Origin: Chloroflexota bacterium
Lineage (GTDB): Bacteria > Chloroflexota > Anaerolineae > JAAEKA01
NCBI GenBank assembly: GCA_034717495.1
Contig: JAYELL010000038.1
Location: 1 to 64,000, forward strand
Direction: 5' to 3'
DNA length: 64,000 nt
Both the position numbers and the translations under genes were made by a program. Position 1 is the first letter of the stretch; the number at the start of each line of letters is the position of its first letter. The notes below the pieces were generated by a model. That model worked only from the letters and a program-made list of their open reading frames with translations. It had not been told where the DNA came from and did not search any database. Below, one piece after another: positions 51,918 through 61,110 of this stretch.

Positions 51918-53840
51918 ATGGAAGAAAACGCTAATCTTGCTCCGGTACTTCTGGTCGTCGCGCTGGCATTTCTGGTGCCGTTGCTGCTTTCGCGTTTCAA
52001 ACATCTGGGCATACCGGTCGTGGTGGGGGAAATCATCGCCGGCATGATTATCGGCAGCAGCGGGCTGAACCTGGTGCATGAGAGCGCCATGTTGGAGGTC
52101 CTTGCAGCGCTGGGATTCGCCTTTCTGATGTTTTTATCAGGACTGGAGATCGACTTTTCGCTGTTGCAGACCGCAAATCGTGATAGCGGCTCACCCTTCG
52201 CAAATCCGGTGGTGCCGGCGGTCATCATCCTCAGCCTGACCATTGCCATGTCCCTTGGCTTCGCTTTCGCTCTCACCGCCGCAGGTCTTGTCGAAAGCCC
52301 CTGGTTGCTGGCGCTGATCATGTCGACCACCTCGCTGGGGATCGTTTTGCCAGTGCTGAGAGAGAGGGGGCTATCGGGCGGGTTATACGGGCAAACGGTG
52401 CTTATTTCGGCCCTGGTTGCCGATTTTGTGACCATGGTCCTGATCACCGCGGTCGTGGCCCTGCTTTCGGGTGGGTTGACACTGGAAGTTCTGCTGGTCG
52501 GTGTTCTGCTGGTGGTGTTCGTCCTGGCGGCGCGCTTTGCCCCGCGGGTTACCAATTGGGAGCCGATACGCCGGGGCATTGACGAGATGGCTCACGCCAC
52601 GGTACAGATCAAGGTACGGGGAGCATTGGCCGTCATGTTTACCTTCGTGGTGCTGTCCGACGTGCTGGGTGCGGAAGTGATCCTGGGTGCGTTTTTGGCC
52701 GGTGCCTTTCTGGCGCTCGTCTCAGGCCCGGATGACCCCGGTGATTGGGAGGTAAAACATAAACTCGACGCAATCGGATTCGGCTTTCTCATCCCCGTTT
52801 TTTTTATCATGGTTGGTGTGCGCTTCGATCTGCCGGCATTGCTCTCCTCTGCCTCTGCTCTGGTCCTCTTCCCGATATTGCTGCTGATTGCTTACCTGGT
52901 GAAGGTTGTGCCCTCCATGATACTGCGCCGTCATTATTCAACGCGGCAATCGGTTGCAGCCGGGTTTCTTCTGTCGTCACGGCTGTCTCTGATCATCGCT
53001 GCATCGGCTATCGGGTTACGACTTGGCCTTATCAGCGACGCCATCAACGCTGATATCGTTCTGGTGGCGATCGTCACCTCGACCCTGTCTCCCGCGATAT
53101 TCAGCCGATTGATACCTGATTCAGAGGATGATGTCGGATTGGTCAAACCAACCTTCATCGTGGGTGCCGGCCGTGCAGGTGTGTTGTTGGGCCAGGCGTT
53201 GTCGCGCCATGGTGATCCCGTCATCTATGTTGACCACAACGAAACTCGATTGCGGCGTGCGCGACAGGCAGGGTTTGAGGCTGTACTGGCTGATGCTACC
53301 CAGGCATCAGAGTTAGCTCGGGTTGGGATTGAAAACGCCCGGGCCCTGGTGGTTGCAACCAGCGATGATGACTTCAACCTGAAAGTCAGTCAGATTGCCA
53401 GGAACACCTTTGGCTGCGAACACATTATCTCCTATCTGCAGGATACCACGAGGCTTCGGGAATTCGAGGCAGCCGGTGTGCGGGTCGTGAATCCAGTTTT
53501 GGCCAGCGCATCCATGATGGAGTCACTGGTTCGCTTTCCCGATGCCTATTTCCTGTTAACGGCTATGGATGATGACAAGGATGTTGTGGAGATCGAGCTA
53601 CGCAATCCGAGGTGTGACGGCATTATGATCCGTGACATGAGATTGCCGGGCGATGTGCTGGTGCTGGCAATTCGGCGCCGCGGAGAGCTGTTCGTGCCCC
53701 ACGGTGATAATCGCCTGATGAACGGCGATCACGTCACGCTGCTGGGCACTGGTGAAGCGGTGGAAGAGGCCGTTCACTTGCTGCAACAGAGTTCAGATGG
53801 CGCCGGCAGAAGTGCAACGAGTGACCCGGGTGCGCATTGA
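51918..53840 (+). CDS. CPA2 cation:proton antiporter with RCK domain
   Basis: This 640-residue protein has a 12-13 segment Na+/H+ exchanger domain (1-395: GIPVVVGEIIAGMIIGSSGL, FLMFLSGLEIDF), an RCK-N Rossmann domain (about 411-530: FIVGAGRAGVLLGQALSRHG with DATQASELARVGIENARALV) and an RCK-C domain (about 555-630). It belongs to the KefB/YbaL-type CPA2 group, moving K+ or Na+ against H+, with nucleotide control at the RCK domain. It is the last gene before a regulatory region for a Fur-type regulator. Confidence 0.9.
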   Translation: MEENANLAPVLLVVALAFLVPLLLSRFKHLGIPVVVGEIIAGMIIGSSGLNLVHESAMLEVLAALGFAFLMFLSGLEIDFSLLQTANRDSGSPFANPVVPAVIILSLTIAMSLGFAFALTAAGLVESPWLLALIMSTTSLGIVLPVLRERGLSGGLYGQTVLISALVADFVTMVLITAVVALLSGGLTLEVLLVGVLLVVFVLAARFAPRVTNWEPIRRGIDEMAHATVQIKVRGALAVMFTFVVLSDVLGAEVILGAFLAGAFLALVSGPDDPGDWEVKHKLDAIGFGFLIPVFFIMVGVRFDLPALLSSASALVLFPILLLIAYLVKVVPSMILRRHYSTRQSVAAGFLLSSRLSLIIAASAIGLRLGLISDAINADIVLVAIVTSTLSPAIFSRLIPDSEDDVGLVKPTFIVGAGRAGVLLGQALSRHGDPVIYVDHNETRLRRARQAGFEAVLADATQASELARVGIENARALVVATSDDDFNLKVSQIARNTFGCEHIISYLQDTTRLREFEAAGVRVVNPVLASASMMESLVRFPDAYFLLTAMDDDKDVVEIELRNPRCDGIMIRDMRLPGDVLVLAIRRRGELFVPHGDNRLMNGDHVTLLGTGEAVEEAVHLLQQSSDGAGRSATSDPGAH

Positions 53841-53886
53841 GTTGAAACAGATTTACGCCTGAGCGGTGCAGCCTGGCAGAAGCGAT

Positions 53887-53915
53887 TTGCCAGGGCAAGA
53901 GGTTTGTATTATAAT
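53887..53915 (+). promoter_or_regulatory. Promoter of the Fur-family gene
   Basis: TTGCCA (53887-53892) and TATAAT (53910-53915) are spaced by 17 bp. A 7-bp hairpin (cctggca/tgccagg, 53872-53894) overlaps the -35 and may end the antiporter transcript. Confidence 0.75.
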
Positions 53916-53917
53916 TC

Positions 53918-53945
53918 GTGCAGATGCAATAATATGCATCTGCAC
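53918..53945. promoter_or_regulatory. Perfect 11-bp inverted repeat, probable metalloregulator operator
   Basis: GTGCAGATGCA-N6-TGCATCTGCAC is a perfect palindrome that starts two bases after the -10 and covers the expected transcription start. Its core, TGCA-ataata-TGCA, and its place directly before a Fur-family gene and CbiMQO suggest a self-regulated metal-responsive operator. Confidence 0.75.
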
Positions 53946-53978
53946 TTTCGTTTTTTATCGACCATCGGTGAAACCACT

Positions 53979-54419
53979 ATGTCCTGTCTCGAACCTGTAA
54001 TCGATCAATTGAGAGTCTCCGGCCACCGCCTGACGCCGCAGCGCGTTATGGTTCTCGATGCCATCTACCACGCGGGTGGTCATCTTACCACCGATGAGGT
54101 CTATGAGCGGGTGCAGACACATTCCCGATATGTCGATCGAACCACCATCTATCGCACCCTACAGTTTCTGAAGCAGAACGGCCTGATCGGTGAGTTTCGA
54201 CTGGACGGCCAGCCGGTGCGATATGAAGCGATACGCTCCGGTGAGGAACACCATCATGCCGTGTGCGACGAGTGCGGGCAGGTGAGCGACATCGAACCAA
54301 ATGTCCTGGAGGGATTGGCCGAAAAACTGCGAGAGGATTACGGTTTCCACGCCAGGCTCAGTCACATCACCATCCATGGTCTCTGCAGGACATGCGCAGC
54401 CAAAAAGCAGCGCTCTTGA
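53979..54419 (+). CDS. Fur-family metalloregulator (Zur/Nur/PerR-type undecided)
   Basis: This 146-residue protein has an N-terminal winged helix (GHRLTPQRVMVLDAIYHAGG and RTTIYRTLQFLKQNGLI), then the metal-binding SGEEHHHAVCDECGQVSDIE and a final CRTCAAKK, giving the two CxxC structural zinc pairs. Context with CbiMQO favours a nickel, cobalt or zinc sensor. ATG at 53979 places the palindromic operator upstream of the gene; a longer frame from 53904 would run through the promoter and is rejected. Confidence 0.9.
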   Translation: MSCLEPVIDQLRVSGHRLTPQRVMVLDAIYHAGGHLTTDEVYERVQTHSRYVDRTTIYRTLQFLKQNGLIGEFRLDGQPVRYEAIRSGEEHHHAVCDECGQVSDIEPNVLEGLAEKLREDYGFHARLSHITIHGLCRTCAAKKQRS

Positions 54420-54472
54420 TATTGCCTTTTCTAAATGATGTCAAATTGTGAAGACTCCTCGGAGGTGTCGAA

Positions 54473-55441
54473 ATGCTCTTCAGCAGTTACTCAGGTCCCT
54501 TGCCTAAGCCAGAAGCTTTGCACATTCCGGATGGTTTCCTCTCCGCCCCGGTGGCCGTTCTGGCCTGGTTGATTTCGGTTGCCTTCATCGTTGTGGCGGT
54601 GCGCATAAGCAGCCGCACACTGGATGAGCGGCAGGTACCCATGATGGGTGTGTTGGCCGCTTTTATTTTCGCAGCTCAGGCCTTCAACTTCCCCGTGGCG
54701 GGGGGTACCTCAGGCCACATGTTGGGCGGTGCGCTGGTAGCCATCCTGCTGGGCCCGTGGCCAGGGCTGTTGGTCATGACAGCGGTGATTGCGTTGCAGG
54801 CTCTGATTTTCCAGGATGGGGGCTTGCTGGCAATGGGCGCCAATATCCTCATCATGGGTATTCTAACCGTGTGGGTGGGCTATTTTACCTATCGCCTGCT
54901 GTCCCGGTTCAATGGTTATCTGGCTGCCTTTCTGGCAGGATGGCTTAGCGTGGAGGTTGCTGCCATAGTGACGGCCGCGCTGCTGGCGCTGAGTGGTACA
55001 TCGGCGCTGGCTGTGGTGTTGCCGGCAATGGCTGGCGTGCATGCTTTTATTGGAATCGGCGAAGGGCTGATTACTGCCGCTGCGCTGGCCCTGGTCCAGA
55101 AGGCGCTGCCCGGTTTCTTCGACCACCGGTCATCCGGCGGTCGAACTGACACCGCCACCCTGTTTGCTGGCGGTGTCGTGCTGACGCTCATTGTGGGTAT
55201 TCTGGCCGTGTTCTTTGCCTCGGGTAGCCCCGATGGGCTGGAATGGGTTGCCGAAGACCTGGGCTTCCTGGGGGCAGCGCAGGAGTCCCCTTTCCAGATC
55301 GCACCTGATTATGCTGTTCCAGGGATTTCCAGCGATATAGCTGCCAATCTCCTTGCGGTGGGTATTGGCATTCTGTTGCTATTTGCCGTTGGTTACACGG
55401 TTGCGCGATCGCTGCGCCGACGGCAGACGCAATCGGCGTAG
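54473..55441 (+). CDS. cbiM: Cobalt/nickel ECF transporter substrate component CbiM fused to PDGLE domain
   Basis: This protein of 322 residues has HIPDGFLSAPVAVLAW, AAQAFNFPVAGGTSGHMLGG and GVHAFIGIGEGLITAAALAL, the hallmarks of CbiM/NikM, followed by a CbiN/PDGLE domain (SPDGLEWVAEDLGFL, about 250-322). CbiM needs a free N-terminal Met-His for metal binding. Here GGAGG seven bases before the ATG at 54473 supports a start that adds 15 residues ahead of LHIPDG, whose Leu codon is TTG (54518) and could itself be the start. Follows the Fur gene by 53 bp. Confidence 0.9.
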   Translation: MLFSSYSGPLPKPEALHIPDGFLSAPVAVLAWLISVAFIVVAVRISSRTLDERQVPMMGVLAAFIFAAQAFNFPVAGGTSGHMLGGALVAILLGPWPGLLVMTAVIALQALIFQDGGLLAMGANILIMGILTVWVGYFTYRLLSRFNGYLAAFLAGWLSVEVAAIVTAALLALSGTSALAVVLPAMAGVHAFIGIGEGLITAAALALVQKALPGFFDHRSSGGRTDTATLFAGGVVLTLIVGILAVFFASGSPDGLEWVAEDLGFLGAAQESPFQIAPDYAVPGISSDIAANLLAVGIGILLLFAVGYTVARSLRRRQTQSA

Positions 55442-55464
55442 GATACCCCAGGGGCAGCCTTTCC

Positions 55465-56274
55465 GTGCACATTCACATCCTCGACCAGCATATTGAGACC
55501 AATAGCATCGTTCACCGGCTTGACCCACGGGTCAAGCTTGTATCGGCGCTGGTTTTTATCCTCGCTTGCGCACTGACTCCAGATGGCGCGTGGTTGGCGT
55601 TTGCTGCACTGGGGGTGCTGTTGTTGGTTCTCATAATCATTTCCGACCTATCCATAATGACCCTGATGAAGCGCAGCATTGTTGCGCTTCCCTTTGCCCT
55701 GGCGGCTGTCACCGTGATGTTTACGATTCCGGGCGAAACCCTGGCGACGATTCCTCTGCCTTTTTCTGCGGGCAAGTATCAGCTTAGCATCAGCGACGCC
55801 GGACTGGTGCGTTTTGTGACGATCATGCTGAAGAGTTGGCTTTCTGTACTGATGGCATTATTGCTATCGGCGACCACCACCTTTCCGGATATCCTGCGAG
55901 CGATGCGGGGAATCGGCGTCCCCCGAGTCCTGGTATCGGTGATCGCCTTTATGTATCGCTACATCTTCGTGCTTGGGGATGAAGCGTTACGCCTGATGCG
56001 AGCCAGGGAGGCGAGAACGGCGACTGGATCAGATGGTCGCCGCAGCGGTGGCAATATCATCTGGCGGGCAAAGGTGGTTGGTGGCATGGCTGGTAGCCTT
56101 TTCGTGCGATCCCTCAGTCGCAGCGAGCGGGTATACCAGGCGATGGTGAGTCGCGGCTATACAGGTGAGATGCTCTGGTTGGAGAAGCCCCGGCTCCAGG
56201 GTTGGCATCTGGCAGTGGGAGGTCTTTTCATTGCCATTCTGGCCGCCATCGAAGCGCTGGCCTGGCTTTCGTGA
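55465..56274 (+). CDS. cbiQ: Cobalt/nickel ECF transporter transmembrane protein CbiQ
   Basis: This 269-residue membrane protein has the EcfT/CbiQ layout: SIVHRLDPRVKLVSALVF, four to five hydrophobic segments, the coupling motifs MRARTAR-like RAREARTATGS and SLSRSERVYQAMVSRGYTGE. It transmits ATP hydrolysis by CbiO to CbiM. The start is GTG at 55465, which gives M-HIHILDQ. It follows cbiM after 23 bp. Confidence 0.9.
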   Translation: MHIHILDQHIETNSIVHRLDPRVKLVSALVFILACALTPDGAWLAFAALGVLLLVLIIISDLSIMTLMKRSIVALPFALAAVTVMFTIPGETLATIPLPFSAGKYQLSISDAGLVRFVTIMLKSWLSVLMALLLSATTTFPDILRAMRGIGVPRVLVSVIAFMYRYIFVLGDEALRLMRAREARTATGSDGRRSGGNIIWRAKVVGGMAGSLFVRSLSRSERVYQAMVSRGYTGEMLWLEKPRLQGWHLAVGGLFIAILAAIEALAWLS

Positions 56275-56362
56275 CGGTTCTGACAGTGTTCGATCGCAAT
56301 GGCCAATACGATAGATATGGCACGCGAATGCCGATTGAGTGGAGGGATTCGACGACGAACTC

Positions 56363-57094
56363 ATGACCAGTATCAACGGACATGAACCGGTCTTGCACGT
56401 TCATGATCTTTTCTACACCTATCCCGATGGCAGGAAGGCGCTGTACGGCGTAACCCTGCATGTGGACTATGGGGAGAAGGTGGCGCTTGTCGGGCCCAAT
56501 GGTGCCGGCAAATCCACCCTGATGCTGCACTTCAACGGCATCCTCAAAGGCAAAAACGGGGTCGTTCGTGTTGATGGTATGGACCTGAAAAAAGAAAACC
56601 TGGGACAGATCAGGTCCCAGGTCGGACTTGTGTTTCAAAATCCAGACGACCAGTTGTTTTCCACTTCGGTCTTCGAAGATGTAGCTTTCGGGCCGCTGCA
56701 CATGGGCTTGCAAGAGTCTGAGGTGCGTCGTCGTGTGCAAATGGCCCTGGATCAGGTGGGCATTCCCGAATTTGCGCCACGTATGCCTCATCATCTTAGC
56801 GTGGGCGAACGAAAGCGGGTAGCCATTGCCACGGTCCTGGCCATGGAACCGAAAATCCTGGTCCTTGACGAACCGACAGCCGGCCTGGATCCGCGCAGCC
56901 GGCGTAGCCTGATCAACCTGTTGCGCGAACTGGATGCCACGATGCTGGTGAGTACGCACGATATGCGTTTGGTGGATGAGCTTTTCGAACGCACGATCGT
57001 ACTCGATGGAGGACGTGTGGTAGCGGACGGGCCGACTGGCGAGATCATGGCAGACGTGTCCCTGCTTGAGAACCATGGGCTGGAAGCGCCATAA
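56363..57094 (+). CDS. cbiO: Cobalt/nickel ECF transporter ATPase CbiO
   Basis: This ATPase has Walker A VGPNGAGKSTLMLHFNG, QVGLVFQNPDDQLFS, the signature HHLSVGERKRVAIATVLA and Walker B ILVLDEPTAGLDP. LSVGERKR in place of LSGGQ is typical of a CbiO subgroup. It completes the CbiMQO set. The start could be ATG at 56363 or GTG at 56339; neither has a good ribosome site. The cluster is probably controlled by the upstream Fur-family operator. Confidence 0.85.
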   Translation: MTSINGHEPVLHVHDLFYTYPDGRKALYGVTLHVDYGEKVALVGPNGAGKSTLMLHFNGILKGKNGVVRVDGMDLKKENLGQIRSQVGLVFQNPDDQLFSTSVFEDVAFGPLHMGLQESEVRRRVQMALDQVGIPEFAPRMPHHLSVGERKRVAIATVLAMEPKILVLDEPTAGLDPRSRRSLINLLRELDATMLVSTHDMRLVDELFERTIVLDGGRVVADGPTGEIMADVSLLENHGLEAP

Positions 57095-57206
57095 GAATTA
57101 GGAGCTGATGTCACGCAGCTCTGCTGACCGAGGACGGCAGACCACCGACCGCTGTCAGCCAGGCATATTGTTACCTGCGTAACTCCAGTCAGGAGAAGGA
57201 ATCGCT

Positions 57207-58832
57207 GTGGAGATCGAAGCGAAATACCGTATTTCCAACCCCGAGCTTTATGATATCCTATCCTCGACCGATTCACTGGCCGGTTTTGCCATCGAGGATG
57301 TGAAGATAAAAAAAGTCGAGGATCAATACTTCGACAGCGAAGATCTGGTATTCATGCGGGGAGGATTCTCCCTGCGTCTCCGTTCGTCGGGTGGCAGCAA
57401 GGTAGTCACCTTGAAATCGCTGGACCGCGGCGAGGGTGCCCTGTACAGCCGTCAGGAAGTCGAGACAACACTGGAACCGGGCACTGGTATGCAGATTGCC
57501 AATTGGCCGGAGGGTCCCGCGCGGGAGCTGGCAGGCCGACTGGCAGGGGGGAGGCCGCTGGAAGCGCTTTTTCGAATTCGGCAGCAACGGGTTGTGCGCA
57601 ACCTCTGTCGCATCTCCGGCGGACAAGCGGTCATCGAACTGAGCCTGGACCAGGTTGAGCTTCAGGCGGCATCCGGATTGGGGCAGACGGGAGAAAATAG
57701 TTTCCTGGAGCTGGAAGCTGAGTTGTTGCCCGGTGGTCGTCTGGAGGAGCTTGAGGCGGTGGTTGAATTCCTGGAAGAGGTGCCTGGTCTGGTTGCCGAA
57801 AGCCGCTCCAAATTCGAGCAGGGCCTGGCTTTGGCACGGCCTGACATCGATCTTGCCCTGGTGTCCCCGGCGCGCGATGGGGAAAGCCCAGCCCTGGCAC
57901 CGGATCCGTTACCGGGAGTCGACCGGCACGATCCCGTGGCGGAGGCGATCCGCAAGGTGTTGCGGGTGCAGTTTGAGGTCATGCTGGCCAACGAGGGGGG
58001 CAGCCGCCAGGTGGACGGCATCGAGGCTGTGCACGACATGCGGGTGGCTACCCGGCGAATGCGCTCGGCCCTGCGGCTCTACGGCAGCTACTTCGATCCC
58101 GAGGTGGTGACGCGCTTCAAGAAGGACCTGCGCAAGATCGGGCGCGCGCTGGGCCGCGTACGCGACCTGGATGTCTTCGAGCGGGAGATGCAGCGCTACC
58201 TGGCAACGGTGCCCGAGGGGCAGGCTGGCGACCTGGCGCCACTGCGAGAGGTCTGGTCGGTCCGGCGCGAGGTTGCGCGCGGTAAGCTCAACCGCTTCCT
58301 GGACGGCAAGCGCTACCGACGCTTCGCGCGCGTCTTTGGCCATTTTGTAAGCACAGAGGGTGCTGGCGTGCGTCCCGGGACAGCCGAATCACCAGACCGG
58401 GATCAGGTGCGTTTCCGCCTGCACAGCCACCTGTGGCAGCTATACGAAGGGGTGTGGGCCTACCAGCCAATCGTCGCCGACGCAACGGTATCCCAGCTGC
58501 ACGCGTTGCGCATCGACTGCAAACGGTTGCGCTACTCGCTGGAGTTTTTCCAGGAGGTGTTGGGGCCTGAAGCAGAGGGGCTCATCAAGGATGTGATCGC
58601 GATCCAGGATCACCTGGGGGATATCCAGGACGCGGTAGTGGCGGAGGGTATGATGGAATCCATGCTGGGGAAGTCTGATCACCTGGCGGATGAGAATGTG
58701 ATCGCATACCGGGATTTTCGCCGTGCCGAGGCACAGCAGTTGGTCGAAACCTTTCCCAGGGCCTGGCCGATGGTTGGCGGGAGCGAGTTTCGACGCAGGC
58801 TGGCCGGAGCGCTGATGGTTCCGATATCCTGA
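57207..58832 (+). CDS. CYTH-CHAD domain protein
   Basis: This 541-residue protein has a CYTH domain (1-200) starting (M)EIEAKYRI, the ExExK triphosphate-tunnel motif, with RLRSSGGSKVVTLKS and SRQEVETTL, and a CHAD domain (about 245-530) with HDMRVATRRMRSALRLY, RVRDLDVFEREMQRYL and LHALRIDCKRLRYSLEFF. CYTH enzymes cleave inorganic triphosphate or make cAMP; CHAD helices bind polyphosphate through conserved His and basic residues. GTG start with AGGAGAAGG about eight bases upstream. Confidence 0.9.
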   Translation: MEIEAKYRISNPELYDILSSTDSLAGFAIEDVKIKKVEDQYFDSEDLVFMRGGFSLRLRSSGGSKVVTLKSLDRGEGALYSRQEVETTLEPGTGMQIANWPEGPARELAGRLAGGRPLEALFRIRQQRVVRNLCRISGGQAVIELSLDQVELQAASGLGQTGENSFLELEAELLPGGRLEELEAVVEFLEEVPGLVAESRSKFEQGLALARPDIDLALVSPARDGESPALAPDPLPGVDRHDPVAEAIRKVLRVQFEVMLANEGGSRQVDGIEAVHDMRVATRRMRSALRLYGSYFDPEVVTRFKKDLRKIGRALGRVRDLDVFEREMQRYLATVPEGQAGDLAPLREVWSVRREVARGKLNRFLDGKRYRRFARVFGHFVSTEGAGVRPGTAESPDRDQVRFRLHSHLWQLYEGVWAYQPIVADATVSQLHALRIDCKRLRYSLEFFQEVLGPEAEGLIKDVIAIQDHLGDIQDAVVAEGMMESMLGKSDHLADENVIAYRDFRRAEAQQLVETFPRAWPMVGGSEFRRRLAGALMVPIS

Positions 58833-59279
58833 TCACTGCCGGACGATGGGATTCTAACATGTGGTCTTCCTCCATGGCAGGTATGGCGGTTCTGGCAGCA
58901 ACTTGTTCTTGGGTAAGGGTCGGTCACGTCAGCGGCGGCTACAACCTCGCCTGCGGCGATGGCGCGCTCGCCTGCTACCTGGGTCACGCCCTGCCATCAT
59001 GCCTGGCATGATAGAGGTGCCCCCGTCGAAGACGGTGTGGGAATGCCCGTTGGCATTGCCTACGAGGCCGACGTCGCTCCCAGCCGAGAATTGCTTGGTG
59101 CATTCCACGCAAGTGATGTGCCAACGGACAGGTTGTGCCGCCGCCATCGAAGGGACACGGTCCGGTTTGATTGTCAAGAGCAGCGCGAAGCGTATGATTG
59201 GCAGAATTCGGATTCACATGGCCAACCGGTCTTCTTGTGATCCATTGCCTGATCGCCCGGCGCTCCATCCAAGCAGTGT
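58833..59279. other. Intergenic region, no confident gene
   Basis: This 447-bp stretch has several open frames on both strands of up to 165 codons, but none has a ribosome site plus a recognisable domain. Minus-strand frames hint at a frame-broken protein (for example VFDGGTSIMPGMM followed in another frame by AGERAIAAGEVVAAADV), so it may hold a decayed gene. Confidence 0.4.
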
Positions 59280-61088
59280 TCATCGCCGCCGAAAGTGGGG
59301 TACGCAGAATGGGTTGGAGCAATGGGCTACCTTCAAGTCGTCAATGACATCGTCATAGTAGCTGACGAGAGGCAAGCCATCCGCTCCGATGGTTACTGCC
59401 GAAAATGAATCAAGGTCATCAATGGAATCCAATATTGCGATACTCGACTCAGCGCAACTCTGCTCCATGCAATGGGCAACCTGAACCCTTCGGTTGCCCT
59501 TATCCCAGTAGCTGATCAAGGGGAGTCCATCCATCCCGATGGTGATTGATGAGGACCAGCTTCCTGAATCGATCAAAGCGAAGGAGGCATCCGAGCAAAG
59601 GAGATTATCGCAATGGGCAATCTGCAACTCACCGCTGTCAGAAAAGCCGACCAATCCAAGGCCATCTTCACCAATGGCCACAGAGTGTACCGCGCCGCCG
59701 CAGCATCCGACGTAAACAAACAATTGGTTCACTGTTGCGCTGGTGCAGGCAACGTTGTTGCAGTGAGCCACATACACGCTTAACCCGCCATCAAAAGCGA
59801 TCAACCCCAATCCATCGGCGCCAAGCGTCAGCACCGTTGGTTCCCCGCCGCCGCCCAAATTAGATAGTGTGGCACTCGTGCAAGCCGTGTTGTTACAGTG
59901 GGCAACCTTCAGGTTTCCGCCGGCATAGTAGCTGATCAAGCCTAGGCCGTCGGTTCCGATAACCAGGGAGGTGCTCGAGCCACCAGCCATATCCAGGGTG
60001 GTAATGGTCGCACTGGTACAGGCAATATCCTCGCAGTGGGCTACCTTCAAGCGGGGATTGGCTCCGCTGAGGTCCAGGCCCTGGTAGCTGATAAGGCCCA
60101 AGCCGTCAGCGCCAATGGCAATCGAGGTATCATAGCCGGCCCAGGACGCTGCGTCATGCACTGTAACCGTGGCACTGGTACATGCCACGTTATCGCAGTG
60201 GGCAACCCGCAGATCGCCGAAGGAGTAATCGGAGTAGCTAATGAGGCCCAACCCATCAGCGCCGATGGTGATCGAGCTGAGGTCTCCCTTGCTGTTGGGA
60301 CTATCGTCCGGCGTGGAGATCATTGTATCAGCCGGCGCCAGAGCCCGGCCCAGCACAGGAACCGTGTTCACCCGCAATCCCGGCGCACCGGTGTTGAATT
60401 GAGCACCCCCCGCCTCGTTCACCTCAAACACGACCTTGTCTTCCTCATCCTTCAGCCGCAGCCCTCCCTGCTCATCCAGCCGAAAAATGACGGTGCCTTC
60501 GCCCCGGTACAAATAGAACCGCCCCTCCTCGTCGTTGTTGCGGTCCAGGTGAATGCCCACGTCGTCGTTGCTGCGCAGGAAGAGATCGCTGCCAGGGTAG
60601 GTCATGTCGCTGAAGATCACGCCATTGTCGTTGCTGGGCGACGTTCCTCCAAGGATCAAGTCGGGAATGTGCTCGCCAGCGCCCAGCGCATAGACCCCGG
60701 CGCCGTCTGGCGAATCGCTGCGGCCAAAGACGCCAAACGTCATGCCGCTGTTGGCAGTCGACCACCCAGCCACGCCTGCAGCCGCATTGTTGGTACTACT
60801 GTTGCGCAGTTCAAGTCCGGTGTAATCATTGCCCAACCAGAGCTCTCCGAAGTGATCATGGTCGCTGCTCGGATAGGTCCCGGTGCTGCCCCAATGTCCC
60901 GCCGCCAGTTGAACATCGATGAGATCTACGTCACCGTCGTGATCGACGTCGCAGGCAGGATCGTAGTCGGTCCCTGGCGTGCAGCCGGCGAGGGATGGCG
61001 CATCCGGTGCCTGTGCGCCGGCCGCTGCCGCCAGGGTCAGCAGCAGGAACAATGTGATTCCCAGGGGTAATAGTTTGGTAGATTTCAT
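59280..61088 (-). CDS. Secreted protein: dockerin-like segment plus seven HCx4C repeats
   Basis: This 602-residue protein has a signal peptide (LGITLFLLLTLAAAAGAQA), then a dockerin/EF-hand-like segment CDVDHDGDVDLIDVQLAAGHWG (about 46-67) and a beta-rich middle. Seven repeats of about 45-50 residues follow from about residue 270 to the end. Each carries a unit like SITIGADGLGLISYSD, then (L)(R/K)VAHCDNVACTSAT, with the HC-x4-C pair. Seven repeats suggest a seven-bladed propeller stabilised by a disulfide in each blade. The ATG at 61088 follows AAGGAG; the longer frame upstream would overlap the preceding small gene. The function is unknown; it is probably cell-surface or secreted. Confidence 0.8.
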   Translation of the reverse strand: MKSTKLLPLGITLFLLLTLAAAAGAQAPDAPSLAGCTPGTDYDPACDVDHDGDVDLIDVQLAAGHWGSTGTYPSSDHDHFGELWLGNDYTGLELRNSSTNNAAAGVAGWSTANSGMTFGVFGRSDSPDGAGVYALGAGEHIPDLILGGTSPSNDNGVIFSDMTYPGSDLFLRSNDDVGIHLDRNNDEEGRFYLYRGEGTVIFRLDEQGGLRLKDEEDKVVFEVNEAGGAQFNTGAPGLRVNTVPVLGRALAPADTMISTPDDSPNSKGDLSSITIGADGLGLISYSDYSFGDLRVAHCDNVACTSATVTVHDAASWAGYDTSIAIGADGLGLISYQGLDLSGANPRLKVAHCEDIACTSATITTLDMAGGSSTSLVIGTDGLGLISYYAGGNLKVAHCNNTACTSATLSNLGGGGEPTVLTLGADGLGLIAFDGGLSVYVAHCNNVACTSATVNQLFVYVGCCGGAVHSVAIGEDGLGLVGFSDSGELQIAHCDNLLCSDASFALIDSGSWSSSITIGMDGLPLISYWDKGNRRVQVAHCMEQSCAESSIAILDSIDDLDSFSAVTIGADGLPLVSYYDDVIDDLKVAHCSNPFCVPHFRRR

Positions 61089-61110
61089 GATTCTTTCTCC
61101 TTGGAACTGT

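Noticed and set aside
60036-61070. A 344-codon open frame on the plus strand
   Set aside because: It lies opposite the seven-repeat protein; its own sequence is a shadow of the repeats and has no start signal.
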